A DNA stretch of 64,000 nucleotides from Clostridiales bacterium (lineage in GTDB: Bacteria > Bacillota > Clostridia > Oscillospirales > Oscillospiraceae). The position numbers and the translations under genes are program-made. This document shows positions 9,865 to 18,308 of the stretch, piece after piece; position 1 is the first letter of the stretch; the number at the start of each line of letters is the position of its first letter. Location: positions 1 through 64,000 of the forward strand of contig JALERU010000061.1 in the NCBI GenBank assembly GCA_022764045.1. Direction: 5' to 3'. The notes beneath the pieces are model-generated. The model saw nothing but the letters and a program-made list of their open reading frames with translations, did not search any database and was not told the DNA's origin.

Positions 9865-10026
9865 TCATCCGGCCCGAGCGGTCTGCTGGTGACTTGGCTT
9901 ATCATCAACCTGTAACTCTTTGCCTGCTTGCAGTCCAGTAATGAATGCAAGAACCTTCCATGCGTCTTGCTTAGATAGGTTAAGCGATGCTTGAATTGCA
10001 ACTGCTCTCAATTCCTGTTCACCCAT
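9865..10026 (-). CDS. Small 53-aa protein (below ORF-track cutoff), divergent from the XRE regulator
   Basis: Manual reverse-strand translation: MGEQELRAVAIQASLNLSKQDAWKVLAFITGLQAGKELQVDDKPSHQQTARAG*; upstream TTGACA-N17-TACTCT. Confidence 0.55.
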   Translation of the reverse strand: MGEQELRAVAIQASLNLSKQDAWKVLAFITGLQAGKELQVDDKPSHQQTARAG

Positions 10027-10047
10027 GTTCTCACCATCCTTCTGCTT

Positions 10048-10062
10048 CTTTGTTGAACAAAG
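10048..10062. promoter_or_regulatory. Palindromic operator between divergent promoters
   Basis: CTTTGTT-G-AACAAAG; a matching half-site GAACAAAG lies at 10107-10114 inside the XRE promoter spacer. Confidence 0.6.
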
Positions 10063-10100
10063 AGTAACATGATTTAGCTAAGTTGTCAAGATATTTTCTC

Positions 10101-10129
10101 TTGACTGAACAAAGTTTTTTTGTTATACT
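10101..10129 (+). promoter_or_regulatory. Sigma-A promoter of the XRE regulator
   Basis: TTGACT (10101-10106), 17-nt spacer, TATACT (10124-10129). Confidence 0.7.
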
Positions 10130-10155
10130 CTCCCCGTAAGAAAGGGGGTCTTGTA

Positions 10156-10521
10156 ATGGAACTTAAAGATCGCATCGCTACAATTATCAAAGAAAACCAA
10201 CTAAAGCAAAAGGAATTAGCTGCTTTAGTTGGTGTTACAGAAAGCTATGTATCCACATTGTTATCTGGACGTAATCGAAACGTATCTACGACCGTAGCGA
10301 ACCTGATCGAGGAAAAACTCGGATATAATGCACAATGGCTTTTATCTGGTGAAGAACCCAAGTATAAACAATTCAGCAAAAATCCGAATCTTTCTGATGC
10401 TCACAGGCAAGTGATTTTGCACTTGGAGAAAATGCCTGAAAGAGAAATCAAGGCTGTCCTTGTCTTTATCAACTCACTGGATGGATATAAAAAGGCTTTG
10501 GGAGTGCCTGATGAAGATTAA
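10156..10521 (+). CDS. XRE-family transcriptional regulator
   Basis: MELKDRIATIIKENQLKQKELAALVGVTESYVSTLLSGRNRNVSTTVANLIEEKLGYNAQWLLSGEEP. Confidence 0.85.
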   Translation: MELKDRIATIIKENQLKQKELAALVGVTESYVSTLLSGRNRNVSTTVANLIEEKLGYNAQWLLSGEEPKYKQFSKNPNLSDAHRQVILHLEKMPEREIKAVLVFINSLDGYKKALGVPDED

Positions 10522-10715
10522 ACTTCAAATATCCGTATTAGATGTATATTTTTAATAGCTTGCCTTGAGATACTGTCACTTGGACATGGAATGCAATATC
10601 CATATTTGAAGTATACCACTTGATATCAGCAAACCATTTGTTTCGCTATGCAGAGTGATTCACCGTATTCTACCAAAACCTTATAAAAATCTTTGGAAAA
10701 CTTTTTATAAGGAGT

Positions 10716-11471
10716 ATGAGAAACCAAGAGAGAAAGAAGTCACAGCCCATGAACCGCAAACAATTCAACCGGGGCCTTCGGGTGGGTATCCCCATCTCCC
10801 TGGGATACCTGGCGGTGTCCTTCACCCTGGGAATTACCGCGAAGAACGCCGGCCTGAGCGCCTTTCAGGCCACCCTCACCAGCCTGCTGGTGAACGCCTC
10901 GGCGGGACAGTATGCCGCCTTTACCATGATGGCCGCCCAGGGGGGCTATTTGGAGATCGCCATTTTAGAGGCGGTGACCAACGCCCGGTACATCCTCATG
11001 TCCTGCGCCCTGAGCCAAAAGCTCCCCCCCAACGCCAAGCTCTGGCACCGGCTGACCATCGGCTTTAACGTCAACGACGAGATCTTCGGCATGGCCATCG
11101 CCGAGGAGGGGAAGCTGAACCCCTTTTACTACTTCGGCATGATGACCATCGCCATGCCCGGCTGGGCCCTGGGGACCTTTTTGGGGACCTCCGTGGGCAA
11201 CGTCTTGCCCGCCAACGTGGTCAGCGCCCTCAGCGTGGGCCTGTACGGCATGTTTCTGGCGGTGATCATCCCGGCCTCCCGGAAGAGCAAGGTGATCCTG
11301 GGGGTGGTGGTGGTCTCCATGGCCGCCAGCTTCCTCATGGAGTGCATCCCCTTCTTTGCCCAGATCGCCTCGGGCACCCGGCTGATCATCCTGACCATTG
11401 TCATCTCCAGCGGGGCGGCCATCCTCTTCCCCGTGAAGGACGCGGAAAAGGAGGAAGCCCATGACGCATAA
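10716..11471 (+). CDS. azlC: AzlC family branched-chain amino acid exporter large subunit
   Basis: AzlC-like sequence FNRGLRVGIPISLGYLAVSFTLGITAKNAGLSAFQATLTSLLVNASAGQYAAF; followed by overlapping azlD. Start could be 10749. Confidence 0.85.
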   Translation: MRNQERKKSQPMNRKQFNRGLRVGIPISLGYLAVSFTLGITAKNAGLSAFQATLTSLLVNASAGQYAAFTMMAAQGGYLEIAILEAVTNARYILMSCALSQKLPPNAKLWHRLTIGFNVNDEIFGMAIAEEGKLNPFYYFGMMTIAMPGWALGTFLGTSVGNVLPANVVSALSVGLYGMFLAVIIPASRKSKVILGVVVVSMAASFLMECIPFFAQIASGTRLIILTIVISSGAAILFPVKDAEKEEAHDA

Positions 11472-11769
11472 CACCTATCTTTACATCGCCATTGTGGCCC
11501 TGGTGACCTATCTCATCCGGGTCCTCCCCCTGACCCTGATCCGGCGGGAGATTAAAAACCAATTCCTCCGCTCCTTCCTCTACTATGTGCCCTATGTGAC
11601 CCTGGCGGCCATGACCTTCCCCGCCATCATCCACGCCACCGGCAGCGTTTGGTCCGGCCTGGCGGCCCTGGTGGTGGGGGTGCTGGTGGCCTGGTTCAGC
11701 GGCAACCTCTTCCTGGTGGCCGCCTCGGGCTGCGTGGTGGTCTTTTTGGTGGAGCTATTGCTGCTGTAA
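11461..11769 (+). CDS. azlD: AzlD domain-containing protein
   Basis: ~100-aa hydrophobic AzlD-type protein overlapping azlC: YIAIVALVTYLIRVLPLTLIRREIKNQFLRSFLYYVPYVTLAAMTFPAI. Confidence 0.85.
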   Translation: MTHNTYLYIAIVALVTYLIRVLPLTLIRREIKNQFLRSFLYYVPYVTLAAMTFPAIIHATGSVWSGLAALVVGVLVAWFSGNLFLVAASGCVVVFLVELLLL

Positions 11770-11774
11770 TACGA

Positions 11775-11895
11775 ATTCCTGATGAAATGCTTTCATCAGG
11801 AATACGGCGCGGTGCGCGCCTGGAATCAGCCCTATGGGCTGATTCCCCGTCTCATCTATTTCAAATATTAAATTTTTTAATTGAGAAATAGGATA
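11775..11895 (+). repeat. Triloop-hairpin element X
   Basis: ATTCCTGATGAAA-TGC-TTTCATCAGGAAT / GGCGCG-GTG-CGCGCC / GGAATCAGCCC-TAT-GGGCTGATTCC then CCGTCTCAT and an AT-rich inverted repeat. Confidence 0.75.
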
Positions 11896-11908
11896 ACGGG
11901 AGGAAACC

Positions 11909-13828
11909 ATGGAAGAACACAACACCCAAGCACAGACGACCTATGAGGCCGGCTCCTACCACGTGGCCGTGGTGGGAGCCGGCCATGCGGGCATTGAGGC
12001 CGCCCTGGCCTGCGCCCGGCTGGGGCTGAGAACGGTGTGCTTTACCATCAACCTGGACGCTGTGGGAAACATGCCCTGCAACCCCGCCATCGGCGGCACC
12101 GGCAAGGGCCACCTGGTCCGGGAACTGGACGCCCTGGGGGGCGAGATGGGGAAGGCCGCCGACCAGGCCTGCATCCAGTACCGCCTGCTCAACCGGGGCA
12201 AGGGCCCCGCGGTCCACTCCCTCCGGGCCCAGGCCGACCGGCGGGAGTACCAAAAAATCATGAAACACACCCTGGAGCGCCAGGAGAACCTGTGGGTCAA
12301 GCAGGCCGAGGTCACAAAGCTCCTCACCCAGGACGGCCGCGTGGCCGGGGTGCAGACCCACACCGGGGCCATCTACCGGGCCCAGGCGGTGGTGATCTGC
12401 TCGGGAACCTATCTGGGGGGCAAGACCAGTGTGGGCCAGGTGACCAAGTGGAGCGGCCCCGACGGCATGTTTGGGGCCAACCAGCTCACCCAAAGCCTGC
12501 TGGAGGCCGGCCTCACCCTACGCCGGTTCAAAACGGGGACCCCGCCCCGGGTCAACGCCCGGTCCATCGACTTCTCCCGGCTGGAGTGCCAGGAGGGGGA
12601 CGAGGACGCCATCCCCTTCTCCTTTGAGAACGAGACGCCCGCCCCCAACCGGGTGTGCTGCCATATCACCTACACCAACGAAAAGACCCACGCCATCATC
12701 CGGGCCAACCTCCACCGCTCCCCCCTCTTCTCTGGGGTCATCGAGGGGGTGGGGCCCCGGTACTGCCCCTCCATTGAGGACAAGGTGGTCCGCTTTGCGG
12801 ACAAGCCCCGGCACCAGCTCTTCCTGGAGCCCATGGGGCTGGACACCGAGGAAATTTACATCCAGGGCTTTTCCTCCTCCCTCCCCGAGGACGTGCAGCT
12901 GGAAATGCTCCACACCCTGCCGGGGCTGGAGGAGGCCGAGATGACCCGCCCGGCCTACGCCATCGAGTACGACTGCGTGGACCCCACCCAGTTGCTGCCC
13001 ACTCTGGAGCACAAAAAAGTGGCCGGCCTTTACGGGGCGGGCCAGTTCAACGGTTCCTCGGGCTATGAGGAGGCCGCCGTCCAGGGTTTTGTGGCGGGGG
13101 TCAACGCGGCCTTGAAAATTTTGGGCCGTCCCCCCCTCGTCCTGGACCGGAGCCAGGGGTACATCGGGGTCCTCATCGACGACCTGGTGACCAAGGGCAC
13201 CAACGAGCCCTATCGGATGATGACCTCCCGCACGGAATACCGCCTGCTCCACCGCCAGGACAACGCCGACCAGCGTCTGTGCCCGGTGGGGTATGAGATC
13301 GGCCTGGTGAGCCGGGCCCGGTATGAACGGGTTTTGGAAAAATATGAACAAGTGAAACAAGAAATTCACCGCCTGGAGCACAGCGGCGTGGCGGCCACCC
13401 CGGCCCTCAACGCCCTGCTGGCAGCCAAGGGGGAGGCTCCGGCCAAAAACAGCCTGCGGCTGGCCGACCTGCTCCGCCGCCCTCGGCTGTGCTATGCCGA
13501 TCTGGCCTCCCTGGACCCTCACCGCCCGGCCCTGCCCAAGGTTGTCACCGAGCAGGTGGAGATTTCTCTGAAATACGAGGGCTACATCGCCCGGCAGCAG
13601 CGCCAGGTGGAGGAGATGCGCCGGTTGGAGGGGAAGGTCCTTCCCCCGGACCTGGACTACCAGACCCTGGCCGGCCTGCGCCTGGAGGCCCGGCAGAAGC
13701 TCAACGACATCCGCCCCCAAAACCTGGGCCAGGCCTCTCGGATTTCCGGGGTCTCCCCGGCGGACGTGGCCGCGCTGATGATCGCCCTGGAACGCAAGGA
13801 CCAATCAGGAGAACGCCCATGCAACTGA
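11909..13828 (+). CDS. mnmG: tRNA uridine-5-carboxymethylaminomethyl modification enzyme MnmG (GidA)
   Basis: [45 protein letters not shown], full-length GidA sequence. Confidence 0.97.
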   Translation: MEEHNTQAQTTYEAGSYHVAVVGAGHAGIEAALACARLGLRTVCFTINLDAVGNMPCNPAIGGTGKGHLVRELDALGGEMGKAADQACIQYRLLNRGKGPAVHSLRAQADRREYQKIMKHTLERQENLWVKQAEVTKLLTQDGRVAGVQTHTGAIYRAQAVVICSGTYLGGKTSVGQVTKWSGPDGMFGANQLTQSLLEAGLTLRRFKTGTPPRVNARSIDFSRLECQEGDEDAIPFSFENETPAPNRVCCHITYTNEKTHAIIRANLHRSPLFSGVIEGVGPRYCPSIEDKVVRFADKPRHQLFLEPMGLDTEEIYIQGFSSSLPEDVQLEMLHTLPGLEEAEMTRPAYAIEYDCVDPTQLLPTLEHKKVAGLYGAGQFNGSSGYEEAAVQGFVAGVNAALKILGRPPLVLDRSQGYIGVLIDDLVTKGTNEPYRMMTSRTEYRLLHRQDNADQRLCPVGYEIGLVSRARYERVLEKYEQVKQEIHRLEHSGVAATPALNALLAAKGEAPAKNSLRLADLLRRPRLCYADLASLDPHRPALPKVVTEQVEISLKYEGYIARQQRQVEEMRRLEGKVLPPDLDYQTLAGLRLEARQKLNDIRPQNLGQASRISGVSPADVAALMIALERKDQSGERPCN

Positions 13829-14733
13829 CCAATGTAAAAGGAAACACCTGGGTTTGGGAGGGCCCCCAGTTGGTGGGGGTCTACCAGATCAGTGACAAAA
13901 CCTGCCTTCTGCTGGACCCCGGCAGCACCAAGCTGCGGGAAGGGGTGGAGGAGGCCCTGTCCGCCGCCGGACTCACCCCGGTGGGAGTGATCTGCACCCA
14001 CATGCACTACGACCACCACGAGACCAGCAAGTATTTCCGCCAGACCTACGGGGCCCAGGTCTGCCTGCCCCAGTTGGAGGCCGATATCGTCCGCAGTGAG
14101 GAGAGCTTGAAAAACCACCTTTTTAACTTCACCATGGGGATGATCCGCACCGTCCCAAGGCTCCAAAACCTGGTCTGCCCGGTGGACCGGGTCATTGGCC
14201 TGGGCGAGACCGAGATCGACTTCTGCGGGGTAACCCTGGGGATCGTCCACACCCCCGGCCACTCCCCGGACCATATCTGCGTGGTCACCCCCGACAACGT
14301 CTGCTTCGCCGGAGACGCCTTGATGACCGAGGACGTGCTCAAAGATGCTATGGTGCCCTTCGTCTTCGACATGGCCGACGACTTGAAGAGCAAGGAGATC
14401 CTGGCCGGGCTGGACTGCGACGCCTACATCTTCTGCCACAGGGGGGTCGTCTATGGCCCGGTGGCGGAGCTGGCGAAACAAAACGCCGACCACATCCGGG
14501 GCCAGCTGGCGGCCTGCGCCGCCCTGGTGACGGAGCCTATGACCTACAGCCAGTTTTACGCCGCCGTGGTCACCGCCATGGACCTCCCCGTGGGCCATCC
14601 CGCCCGGGGACTGCATTTGGAGCGGTACATCCGGCCCTATGTGGAATATCTCATTGACACCGGCGCGCTGGCGCTGATAGAACAGAACGGCGCCCCGGCG
14701 GTGGCTCCCAAGGAGGCGCGCCATGGGGAATAA
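13819..14733 (+). CDS. MBL-fold metallo-hydrolase (paralogue 1)
   Basis: CTHMHYDHH (HxHxDH) and [12 protein letters not shown] at 13819 overlaps mnmG by 10 bp. Confidence 0.85.
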   Translation: MQLTNVKGNTWVWEGPQLVGVYQISDKTCLLLDPGSTKLREGVEEALSAAGLTPVGVICTHMHYDHHETSKYFRQTYGAQVCLPQLEADIVRSEESLKNHLFNFTMGMIRTVPRLQNLVCPVDRVIGLGETEIDFCGVTLGIVHTPGHSPDHICVVTPDNVCFAGDALMTEDVLKDAMVPFVFDMADDLKSKEILAGLDCDAYIFCHRGVVYGPVAELAKQNADHIRGQLAACAALVTEPMTYSQFYAAVVTAMDLPVGHPARGLHLERYIRPYVEYLIDTGALALIEQNGAPAVAPKEARHGE

Positions 14734-15766
14734 GTCTGTGGTTCTGGGCCTTTCCGGCGGGGTGGACTCCGCCGTGGCCGCCCGGCTGCTCCAAGAGGCG
14801 GGTTACACGGTTTACGGCCACTGGCTGGACATCGGCCTGGGAGGACGGGAGGACGCCCAGCGGGTGGCCGAGACCTTTGGCATCCCCTTCTCCACGGGGG
14901 ACATCCGCCGGGCGCTGGAGGAGGAGGTTATGGGCCCCTTCCAGCGGGACTACCTGGCCGGGCGGACCCCCCTGCCCTGCGCCCGGTGCAACCCCACGGT
15001 GAAATTCCCCGCCCTCTTCCGCCGGGCCCAGGAGGTGGGGGCGGACTTTGTGGCCACGGGCCACTACGCCCGCATTGAGACCGGGGCGGACGGGGAGACC
15101 CGCCTCTGCCGGGGGGCCCACACCAACGACCAGGCCTACATGCTGGCCCGGCTGCCCAAGGCCTGGCTGCCCCGGATTCTCTTCCCCATCGGGGGCTATG
15201 AAAAGACCCAGGTCCGCCAGCTGGCCCGGGACTTCGGCATCCCTGTGGCGGAAAAGCCCGACAGCATGGAGATCTGCTTCATCCCCGACGGAGACTACGC
15301 CGCCTGGCTGGACCGGCGGGGGACCACGCCGCCCCCCGGCGACTTTGTGGACAAGACGGGCAAGGTTTTGGGCCGGCACAAGGGCATCCACCACTATACC
15401 ATTGGCCAGCGGCGGGGTTTGACCATTTCCGCCGGGCACCGGCTGTTCGTATCGGCCATCTGCCCGGAAGACGATACCGTGGTCCTCTCTGACGGCACCG
15501 ACCTGATGGCCGATGTGGTCTGGGGAGAGGACTGGAACCCCTTGGCCCCTGTGGAAGAGGGGGAGGAGGTCACCGTCCGTCTGCGCCATTCCAAAAACGA
15601 GACCCCTGCCCGGTTTTCCCCCGCGGGCACGGGAGGACGTCTGGAACTGCTGGCCCCCGCCCGGGCCCCCACCCCCGGCCAGTTGGCGGTGCTCTACCGG
15701 GGGGACACCGTGCTGGGCAGCCTGTGGATCACCGGGGCCCGGCGGGTGAATGAGGAAAAGGAGTGA
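14723..15766 (+). CDS. mnmA: tRNA-specific 2-thiouridylase MnmA
   Basis: LGLSGGVDSAVAARLL PP-loop, CNPTVKF, ATGHYAR, DQAYML, ICFIPDGDY, HHYTIGQRRGL. Confidence 0.96.
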   Translation: MGNKSVVLGLSGGVDSAVAARLLQEAGYTVYGHWLDIGLGGREDAQRVAETFGIPFSTGDIRRALEEEVMGPFQRDYLAGRTPLPCARCNPTVKFPALFRRAQEVGADFVATGHYARIETGADGETRLCRGAHTNDQAYMLARLPKAWLPRILFPIGGYEKTQVRQLARDFGIPVAEKPDSMEICFIPDGDYAAWLDRRGTTPPPGDFVDKTGKVLGRHKGIHHYTIGQRRGLTISAGHRLFVSAICPEDDTVVLSDGTDLMADVVWGEDWNPLAPVEEGEEVTVRLRHSKNETPARFSPAGTGGRLELLAPARAPTPGQLAVLYRGDTVLGSLWITGARRVNEEKE

Positions 15767-15772
15767 AAGGCT

Positions 15773-16768
15773 GTGGAGCTGCGTCAGGTGAAAGGAAACA
15801 CCTGGGTGCTGGAGAGCTGGGAGCTCATCCCGCTGTACAAAGTGGACGACCACCGGTGCATCCTGCTGGACACGGGGACCTATGACCAGCGGGAGGAGAT
15901 CGAGGCCGCCCTGGCTCAGGCGGGCCTCACCCCGGTGGCCGTGCTGGGGAGCCACGCCCACATTGACCACATGGGCTCCTACGCCTATTTCCAGCGGGAG
16001 CGGGGGGCCCTTCTGGCCCTGACCCTGGGAGAGGCGGGGCAGATCTTCTCCCCCCTGGGGATTCAGTTACAGTATTACAACCTGAACTTGGGAGCCTTTG
16101 CCGACTACCCCGAGCTGGCAACCGCCCCCTGCCTGCCGGACCGGATCATTTTGCCCCAGGAGCGGGAGGTCACCCTTTGCGGGGTGACCTTCGGCCTGGT
16201 GCGCACCCCCGGCCACACGGTGGACCACATCTGCGTGCGCACCCCGGACAATGTCCTGTATCTGGCCGACGCCATGATGACCGGGCGGGTGCTCTACCAC
16301 GCCAAGTTCCCCTATGCCTTTTCCATGGAGGTCTATCTGGACTCCCTGGCAAAGCTCCGGGGGGAGAAGGCGGACAAGTATATCGTGGCCCACAAGGGGG
16401 TCTATGGAGAGATTTTACCCTTTATTGACCTGGAGCTCCAGTTTCTCCGCCAGCGGATGCTGGGCCTGCTGGAGCTCATCCAAGGGCCGATGACGGCCAA
16501 GGACCTCACCGCGGCCATCTGCCGGCGGGACCACGTCCCCGCCCGAAACCCCAGGCACCTGGCCTATTTTGAACAAGCCAGCCAGACCTACCTCACCTAC
16601 CTGGCCGACCGGGGCTACCTGACCCTGGCGGCGGAGGATAACCGGCTGGTTTACCGCAAGGCCCCCAATCTCCGGCCCTCGGCGGCTCCCATGCCCCCCA
16701 CCGGGCAAGTTTGGCCCCAGAGGAATCCAACCCAAGGGAGGAACCCATCATGGAACTGGAACAAGTGA
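15773..16768 (+). CDS. MBL-fold metallo-hydrolase (paralogue 2)
   Basis: GSHAHIDHMG and RTPGHTVDH; GTG start; shares the VKGNTWVLESWELIPLYKVDDH N-terminus with paralogue 3. Confidence 0.85.
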   Translation: MELRQVKGNTWVLESWELIPLYKVDDHRCILLDTGTYDQREEIEAALAQAGLTPVAVLGSHAHIDHMGSYAYFQRERGALLALTLGEAGQIFSPLGIQLQYYNLNLGAFADYPELATAPCLPDRIILPQEREVTLCGVTFGLVRTPGHTVDHICVRTPDNVLYLADAMMTGRVLYHAKFPYAFSMEVYLDSLAKLRGEKADKYIVAHKGVYGEILPFIDLELQFLRQRMLGLLELIQGPMTAKDLTAAICRRDHVPARNPRHLAYFEQASQTYLTYLADRGYLTLAAEDNRLVYRKAPNLRPSAAPMPPTGQVWPQRNPTQGRNPSWNWNK

Positions 16769-17709
16769 AAGGCAGCACCTGGGTGCTGAAAAGCTGGGAG
16801 CTCATCCCCTTTTACAAGGTGGATGACCACCACTGCGTCCTGCTGGACACGGGCCTTGCCGAGCAGCGGGAGGACCTGGAAACCAGCCTGACCCAGGCCG
16901 GCCTCACCCCAGTGGGGGTGATTTGCAGCCACGCCCACATCGACCACATGGGCAACATGGCCTACCTGAAAGAGACCTACGGCACCCAACTGGCCATGTC
17001 CCTGGGAGAGGCGGGCCACCAGATGAGCTACCTGGGCCTGAATGTCACCAATTATCTTATGTCCCCCGAAGACGTGGTGGCCTCCCCCTCCCTGGGGGGT
17101 ACTCCCTGCTTGGCCGACCGGATCATTCTGCCCGGGGAGGAGAGGATCACCTTCTGCGGGGCGGACTTCGACATCATCCGCACCCCCGGCCACACGGTGG
17201 ATCACATCTGCGTGGGCACCCCGGACAATGTGCTGTATCTGGGGGACGCCATGATGACGGGGCGGACCCTTCACCACTCCAAGTTCCCCTATGCCTTCTG
17301 CGTCCGGGACTATCTGGACTCCATGCGGAAACTGCGCACCCTGCCGGCGGACAAGTTCATCGTGGCCCACTTCGGGGTCTATGACGAGATCCTGCCCCTG
17401 GTGGACATGGAGGCCCGGTTCTTCGCCGAGCGGATGCTGGACCTGCTGGACCTGGTGGGGGACTACACCACCCCCAAGCTGCTGGCCTCGGCCATCTGCC
17501 GGCGATACCGCATCAACGCCGGGGACCTGCGGGACCTGTCTTATTTCGAGGCCTCAGCCCTGTCCTACATCAACTACCTGCGTGGCCTGGGCTATTTGGA
17601 GGCCTACATAGAGGACAACCAAATCCGCTACCGGCGAACCCCGGCCTCCTACCAGCGGAAAGAGGGAAAACGCCAGGCGGAGCTGCCCAAGACGGGGCAG
17701 TTTCGGTGA
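16750..17709 (+). CDS. MBL-fold metallo-hydrolase (paralogue 3)
   Basis: CSHAHIDHMG, RTPGHTVDH; MELEQVKGSTWVLKSWELIPFYKVDDH; overlaps paralogue 2 by 19 bp. Confidence 0.85.
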   Translation: MELEQVKGSTWVLKSWELIPFYKVDDHHCVLLDTGLAEQREDLETSLTQAGLTPVGVICSHAHIDHMGNMAYLKETYGTQLAMSLGEAGHQMSYLGLNVTNYLMSPEDVVASPSLGGTPCLADRIILPGEERITFCGADFDIIRTPGHTVDHICVGTPDNVLYLGDAMMTGRTLHHSKFPYAFCVRDYLDSMRKLRTLPADKFIVAHFGVYDEILPLVDMEARFFAERMLDLLDLVGDYTTPKLLASAICRRYRINAGDLRDLSYFEASALSYINYLRGLGYLEAYIEDNQIRYRRTPASYQRKEGKRQAELPKTGQFR

Positions 17710-17727
17710 GGGAGATCGTAACGCGTG

Positions 17728-17767
17728 AAAAAGCGCGGTCTGAGTGATGTGCTCAGACCGCGCTTTT
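17728..17767 (+). terminator. Terminator of the mnmG-mnmA-MBL operon
   Basis: AAAAAGCGCGGTCTGAG-TGATGTG-CTCAGACCGCGCTTTTT. Confidence 0.85.
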
Positions 17768-17840
17768 TGTTTGGGCGGGGAGACCTGCTGCCACCTTACG
17801 TCGGTGCGTCTATGACCCACGCTGAGGAATCCTCAACGCT

Positions 17841-18015
17841 CGCCCTCATCCGACCCGGCCTATGGCCGGCCCACCTTCCCCCCCAGGGGAAGGCGATTGG
17901 CAAGCCCTGTATGGCTTATGTAGAAAACTACCGTAGCAAAACCCCCAACGTAGCCTAATAGCGTAGGCTTCCCCTTGGGGGGAAGCTGTCAGCGGAGCTG
18001 ACTGATGAGGGGGCG
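17841..18015 (-). repeat. Dispersed TIR repeat, copy B1
   Basis: CGCCCTCATCCGACCCGGCC...GCTGACTGATGAGGGGGCG. Confidence 0.9.
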
Positions 18016-18099
18016 ATCTGGAGTATCGGCGGGTAGAAGAATCCCGTTGCCATCTTGGGCCGGTGGGTCTATTACCTACGCCGAGGAATCCTCGACGCA

Positions 18100-18275
18100 C
18101 GCCCTCATCCGACCCGGCCTGCGGCCGGCCCACCTTCCCCCCAGGGGAAGGCGATTGGCAAAGCCTGTGTGGCTTACTGTAGAAAACTACCATAGCAAAA
18201 ACCACAACGTAGCATAGCACGTAGGCTTCCCCTCGGGGGGGGAAGCTGTCAGCGCAGCTGACTGATGAGGGGGCG
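18100..18275 (-). repeat. Dispersed TIR repeat, copy B2
   Basis: Tandem with B1, conserved spacer between. Confidence 0.9.
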
Positions 18276-18308
18276 ATCCAGAATACCGCCGGAGCAGAAC
18301 ACACTCCG

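Noticed and set aside
9786-10001. 71-aa minus-strand ORF in the track
   Set aside because: Out of frame with the better supported 53-aa ORF (promoter, operator) and runs through the metallophosphoesterase terminus.
12518-15970. Minus-strand ORFs of 428, 355 and 439 aa within the mnmG-mnmA operon
   Set aside because: Antisense shadows of mnmG, MBL1 and mnmA.
17990-18012. CTGATGAG core in each TIR repeat as a hammerhead ribozyme
   Set aside because: No stem II followed by GAAA and no NUH cleavage context could be found; the motif is simply the conserved TIR end.
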